Shown one piece after another: positions 61,323 to 64,000 of a stretch of 64,000 bases of DNA. The notes beneath the pieces were generated by a model. That model did not search any database and was not told where the DNA came from. It saw nothing but the letters and a program-made list of their open reading frames with translations. The stretch lies in the NCBI RefSeq assembly GCF_000185905.1, contig NC_014923.1, positions 3,123,501 through 3,187,500 of the forward strand, read 5' to 3'. How positions within the stretch are numbered: position 1 is the first letter of the stretch; each line of letters starts with the position of its first letter. The stretch comes from Mesorhizobium ciceri biovar biserrulae WSM1271. Its GTDB lineage: Bacteria; Pseudomonadota; Alphaproteobacteria; Rhizobiales; Rhizobiaceae. Made by a program: the position numbers and the translations under genes.

Positions 61323-61339
61323 TCTACCGAATTGGTAGA
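61323..61339. promoter_or_regulatory. Operator candidate upstream of the sulfate-uptake operon
   Basis: TCTACCGAATTGGTAGA: perfect 6-bp arms about a 5-base centre, 28 bases before the first gene of the operon. The Rrf2 regulator at 55402 is a candidate to bind it. Confidence 0.5.
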
Positions 61340-61515
61340 AATTAGATGCATTCAATGTTGCCTTTTTTGCCCCTCTTGAGAAAATGTTCGGCGCCATTTC
61401 GTCCTTTGGAGAAATATTTTCCTCTTGCGGCCAAAGGAAGAATCCATGGCCCTGCCACTCAGCCTATCTAGCAATGGGTAGTGCCGAGGCAAGGTGTGGA
61501 ATTTGATCCGGTGCC

Positions 61516-62271
61516 TCAATCGGCGGTGATGCGAAAGTCGAAACGCTGTTCGGCGAACGGTTCGCTTTTCAGCGTGAAGTGCCACCATTCCCTTGCATAG
61601 TTCTTGAAGCCGCCCGCGCGCATGGCTTCGACAAGCATCTTGCGATTTGCCGCTTCACTGGCAGGGCCGCGGTATGCGGTTTCGCTCATTGAATCAAAGC
61701 AGTCGAAACCGGTACCGAAATCGAGCGTGTCGGCATCCCCGGTGCCGCAGGCCGGGTTCGGGCTGGACCTGCGGTCCATCCGGGCGACGGCGACGTCGAC
61801 GGTCGAGCCACGTGAATGGGTCGACAACTCTCCGACATAGCCCTTGGCGATCAGGTCGCTGCGCCTGACCTTCGGATACCATTGCGGATCGGGCGGCCCG
61901 CCCTGTTTTGTCCATTCGCCCATGTCGGCGACGGCGCGGGCAGGGCGGTAGCAATCGAACACCACCAGGGTCAGGCGTTTGGCCGCGATCGCTTTCTGGA
62001 CGACGGAGAGTGCCTTCGCCGCATCCTCTGTGAGGATGCAGACCGGGGCGTCATAGCCGTTCACCTTGCGGTGCAGAAAATTATCCGATCCGGCGTAGCG
62101 GATGTCCTGGCGGATCGAGGGGTCGACATCGGCGAGCCGGACAAAGCCGGCGGGGAGTGGGTCAGCGAGAGCAGGGAGGGTGATTACCGGGACAAGGATT
62201 GTTGCTGCCAGTGCTGAGGCTGCCGACAGGAAAGGATCGCGCGAGGCACCCCCCTCTGCCTTGCCAGGCAT
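61516..62271 (-). CDS. D-alanyl-D-alanine dipeptidase homologue (M15D, VanX type)
   Basis: A 251-residue secreted enzyme hydrolysing D-Ala-D-Ala. Catalytic motifs: FDCYRPARAV (Arg near 109), STHSRGSTVDVAV (zinc His and Asp of SxHxxGxAxD) and REWWHF (Glu/His). A signal-peptide-like stretch (LSAASALAATILVPVITLPALA) precedes the mature DPLPAG. The only in-frame ATG giving it a start is at 62271, inside the palindromic repeat, since no closer ATG, GTG or TTG exists. The longer frame (to 62487) is repeat translation. Likely role is peptidoglycan recycling or D-Ala-D-Ala use. Confidence 0.78.
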   Translation of the reverse strand: MPGKAEGGASRDPFLSAASALAATILVPVITLPALADPLPAGFVRLADVDPSIRQDIRYAGSDNFLHRKVNGYDAPVCILTEDAAKALSVVQKAIAAKRLTLVVFDCYRPARAVADMGEWTKQGGPPDPQWYPKVRRSDLIAKGYVGELSTHSRGSTVDVAVARMDRRSSPNPACGTGDADTLDFGTGFDCFDSMSETAYRGPASEAANRKMLVEAMRAGGFKNYAREWWHFTLKSEPFAEQRFDFRITAD

Positions 62272-62401
62272 CTCCCCCGCAAGGGGGGAGATTGGCAGCT
62301 TTGGCGTCCTGCTCCACCATTGATAACTGGCGAAAGCGGCAAGGACATCCGATCGCCCTCCTTGCGGGGGAGATCGCCGGCAGGCCAGAGGGGGGTGCCT
62401 C
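62243..62401. repeat. Rhizobial palindromic repeat, family B, copy 2
   Basis: A 159-bp element with perfect 16-bp terminal inverted repeats (GAGGCACCCCCCTCTG/CAGAGGGGGGTGCCTC) and internal CATCTCCCCCGCAAGG arms; same family as 28292-28449. Its left end overlaps the dipeptidase start codon and about nine of its codons. Confidence 0.88.
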
Positions 62402-62476
62402 GGAACAGGCATGGGTGAGTATCCTGCTATCCGCTGAGCCTGTGGAAAGCCAATTCCACGAATCGCTTGCAGCCGT

Positions 62477-64000
62477 CTATTCGACAAACACCTTCACGCT
62501 CGCCGCACGTCCCGCGGCGTCGATGACGGTCAGCGTCGAATATCCAGCGCCGTCGGGCTGCCAGGTCGCGGTGCGGCGACGGTCGATGCCCACCAGCGGC
62601 TTGCCGTTGGCCAGCCAGCGGAACGGCGCACGGCCGCCTTGCAGTTTCAGCACCAGCGGCGAGGCGTCGACCGAATTGGTGCCGAGATCGACGCGGGCGC
62701 CGTCGGGCGGGAAGATGATGGTCGGTGCGGGTTCGGTCACTGTCGCCTGCACCAGACCGTCCGCTCCGGCGCCGAAGCGGGCGAGCGTCACCGGCAGGTC
62801 CTCGCGCCTGGGGCTGAACAGTCCGGGCGGCTTGCCCGGCAAGGGGACGGCGACCAGGCCCGAGCGGACAAAACCCTCGAACAGGATGGGAGCGGCCGAG
62901 ACATAACCGGACAGTCCGGGCACCGCGCCGGCGTCGGGACGGCCGACCCAGACACCGAGCACATAGCGGCCGTCGAAGCCGACCGACCACGCGTCGCGGT
63001 ACCCGTAGGACGTGCCGGTCTTGTAGGCAATGCCGCGCTGCAGGGCACCCTCGGGCGGCTTGACGCCCGACAGTATGTCGATGATCTGCCAGTTGGCCTG
63101 ACCGTCGAGGATGGTGGCGCTGGTGCGCTCGGCATTGGCCGGCTCGGTGCCGTCATGCAGCGTGTGCGTCTTGCCGCCATTGGCGAGCCCTGTGTAGAGC
63201 TGGACGAGGTCGCGCAGCGTGACGCCTACGCCGCCAAGGCCGATGGCCAGGCCCGGCGCCTCGTTGACCGGCAGTATGGGGCTGACGCCGGCCTGGCGGA
63301 AGCGCGCCATCAGCCGCGTTGGCCCGACCGCGTCGAGCACGCGGATCGCCGGCACGTTGAGCGACAGTTGCAGCGCTTGCCGGATGCTGACATCGCCCTG
63401 GTAGCCCATGTCGAAATTCTTCGGCCGGTAGCCGGAGAAATCGACAGGGCTGTCATCGATCAGCGTCTCCTGCGCCACCAGGCCCTGTTCGAAGGCAAGA
63501 CCGTAGATGAACGGCTTCAGCGTCGAGCCGGGCGAGCGGACGATCTTTGTCATGTCGATCCAGCCGGAGCGGTTGGCGTCGAAGAAATTGGCCGAGCCGA
63601 CTTCGCCGAGAATGTCGCCGGTGCGGGAGTCGGCCAGCACCATGGCGACCGACAGGCGAGGGCCGAGCTTGGTGGCGGCGTCCCTCGCCACCTGTTCCAA
63701 CCCTTCCTGGACGCTCTTGCGGATCGTCAGTTGCAAGGGCTGGCCGGGGACGGCCTTGGGCAGCATCGCATAGGCTGCATGCGCAGCGAGGGCCGGCAGG
63801 GTACGGCGCAGGCCCGAGACATCGTCGAGGGCGGCACGCGCGGCCTCGCGCTCGCCGAGCAGTCCGGAAGAGACCATGCGGGTCAGCACCCGGTCGCGGG
63901 CGGCGTGGGCGATCTTCAAATTGCGGTCGGGCCGGCGTTTTTCCGGCAGCTGCGGCAGGGCGACGAGCAGGGCGGATTCGGAAACGGTGAGCCGTTTCGG
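62477..64000 (-). CDS. pbpC: Penicillin-binding protein 1C (partial, cut by right edge)
   Basis: The frame is open to the window edge; about 507 residues of the C-terminal part are visible. LTVSESALLVALPQLPE at the edge is the end of the transglycosylase domain. The transpeptidase domain has SPGSTLKPF (active Ser, STxK), SLNVPAIRVLD (SxN) and YKTGTSYGYRDAW (KTG). The C-terminal 90 residues (TIIFPPDGARVDL..VKVFVE) match the PBP1C-specific tail domain. It polymerises and cross-links peptidoglycan. The dipeptidase gene follows 206 bases downstream, with the repeat between. Confidence 0.9.
   Translation of the reverse strand, partial: PKRLTVSESALLVALPQLPEKRRPDRNLKIAHAARDRVLTRMVSSGLLGEREAARAALDDVSGLRRTLPALAAHAAYAMLPKAVPGQPLQLTIRKSVQEGLEQVARDAATKLGPRLSVAMVLADSRTGDILGEVGSANFFDANRSGWIDMTKIVRSPGSTLKPFIYGLAFEQGLVAQETLIDDSPVDFSGYRPKNFDMGYQGDVSIRQALQLSLNVPAIRVLDAVGPTRLMARFRQAGVSPILPVNEAPGLAIGLGGVGVTLRDLVQLYTGLANGGKTHTLHDGTEPANAERTSATILDGQANWQIIDILSGVKPPEGALQRGIAYKTGTSYGYRDAWSVGFDGRYVLGVWVGRPDAGAVPGLSGYVSAAPILFEGFVRSGLVAVPLPGKPPGLFSPRREDLPVTLARFGAGADGLVQATVTEPAPTIIFPPDGARVDLGTNSVDASPLVLKLQGGRAPFRWLANGKPLVGIDRRRTATWQPDGAGYSTLTVIDAAGRAASVKVFVE

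Overview
The window is a GC-rich, gene-dense stretch of a soil or plant-associated alphaproteobacterium, most likely a Mesorhizobium-type member of the Rhizobiales. The assignment rests on the many CUT1/CUT2 sugar ABC importers, the FCD-type GntR regulators, the MocD/MocE-like pair and three kinds of rhizobial palindromic repeat; I could not compare it with a database. I see no rRNA, tRNA, CRISPR array, phage or transposase gene.

Layout. (1) 1-14.5 kb, plus strand: a CUT1 importer (binding protein cut by the left edge, two permeases, two different ATPases), a Gfo/Idh/MocA-type dehydrogenase, a TIM-barrel isomerase, a CUT2 importer (binding protein, permease, ATPase), a DUF4432 aldose-epimerase-like protein, then a tight run of desaturase-like oxygenase (MocD-like), Rieske ferredoxin (MocE-like), PanB-like protein and PurU. 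This looks like uptake and catabolism of a methylated polyol or sugar derivative with disposal of the released C1 unit through folate. (2) 14.5-18.6 kb: a minus-strand pair, a histidine-ammonia-lyase homologue lacking the normal MIO triad and a frameshifted ornithine cyclodeaminase homologue, with a divergent MFS exporter. (3) 18.7-25.6 kb: a CUT2 operon in which one permease is fused to an SMP-30/strictosidine-synthase-like propeller and is followed by a second propeller protein and an RbsA-type ATPase. (4) 25.8-34.6 kb: an AhpD-like protein, then a minus-strand molybdenum-hydroxylase operon (SRPBCC, FAD, 2Fe-2S, a molybdenum subunit split in two, MoxR-type AAA and CoxE-type VWA proteins, amidohydrolase) and its likely AraC regulator. 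(5) 34.7-42.9 kb: a sugar or sugar-acid module (SDR, CUT2 permease and ATPase, divergent binding protein, two near-duplicate GntR regulators, a hydroxyacid dehydrogenase and an epimerase/uronate-dehydrogenase-like protein) with palindromic TTGTnnGACAA-type operators. (6) 42.9-51.6 kb: DUF3175 protein, MFS, a small membrane protein, then a LacI-controlled CUT2 operon ending in gluconokinase. (7) 51.6-55.3 kb: an acyltransferase-like protein, a frameshifted LysR gene and DoxX/NmrA-like genes. (8) 55.4-61.4 kb: an Rrf2 regulator and a complete sulfate/thiosulfate ABC importer with two binding proteins. (9) 61.5-64 kb: a D-Ala-D-Ala dipeptidase homologue and penicillin-binding protein 1C, cut by the right edge.

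The theme is uptake and breakdown of plant- or bacteroid-derived carbohydrates. Four CUT2 systems and one CUT1 system lie within 51 kb, most with a local regulator and a visible operator. The least ordinary points are the coherent asymmetry of the two CUT1 ATPases, the demethylase plus folate C1 module with its active-site-divergent PanB-like member, the MIO-less ammonia-lyase homologue, the permease-propeller fusion, the split molybdenum subunit, and palindromic repeats that supply translation signals to adjacent genes.
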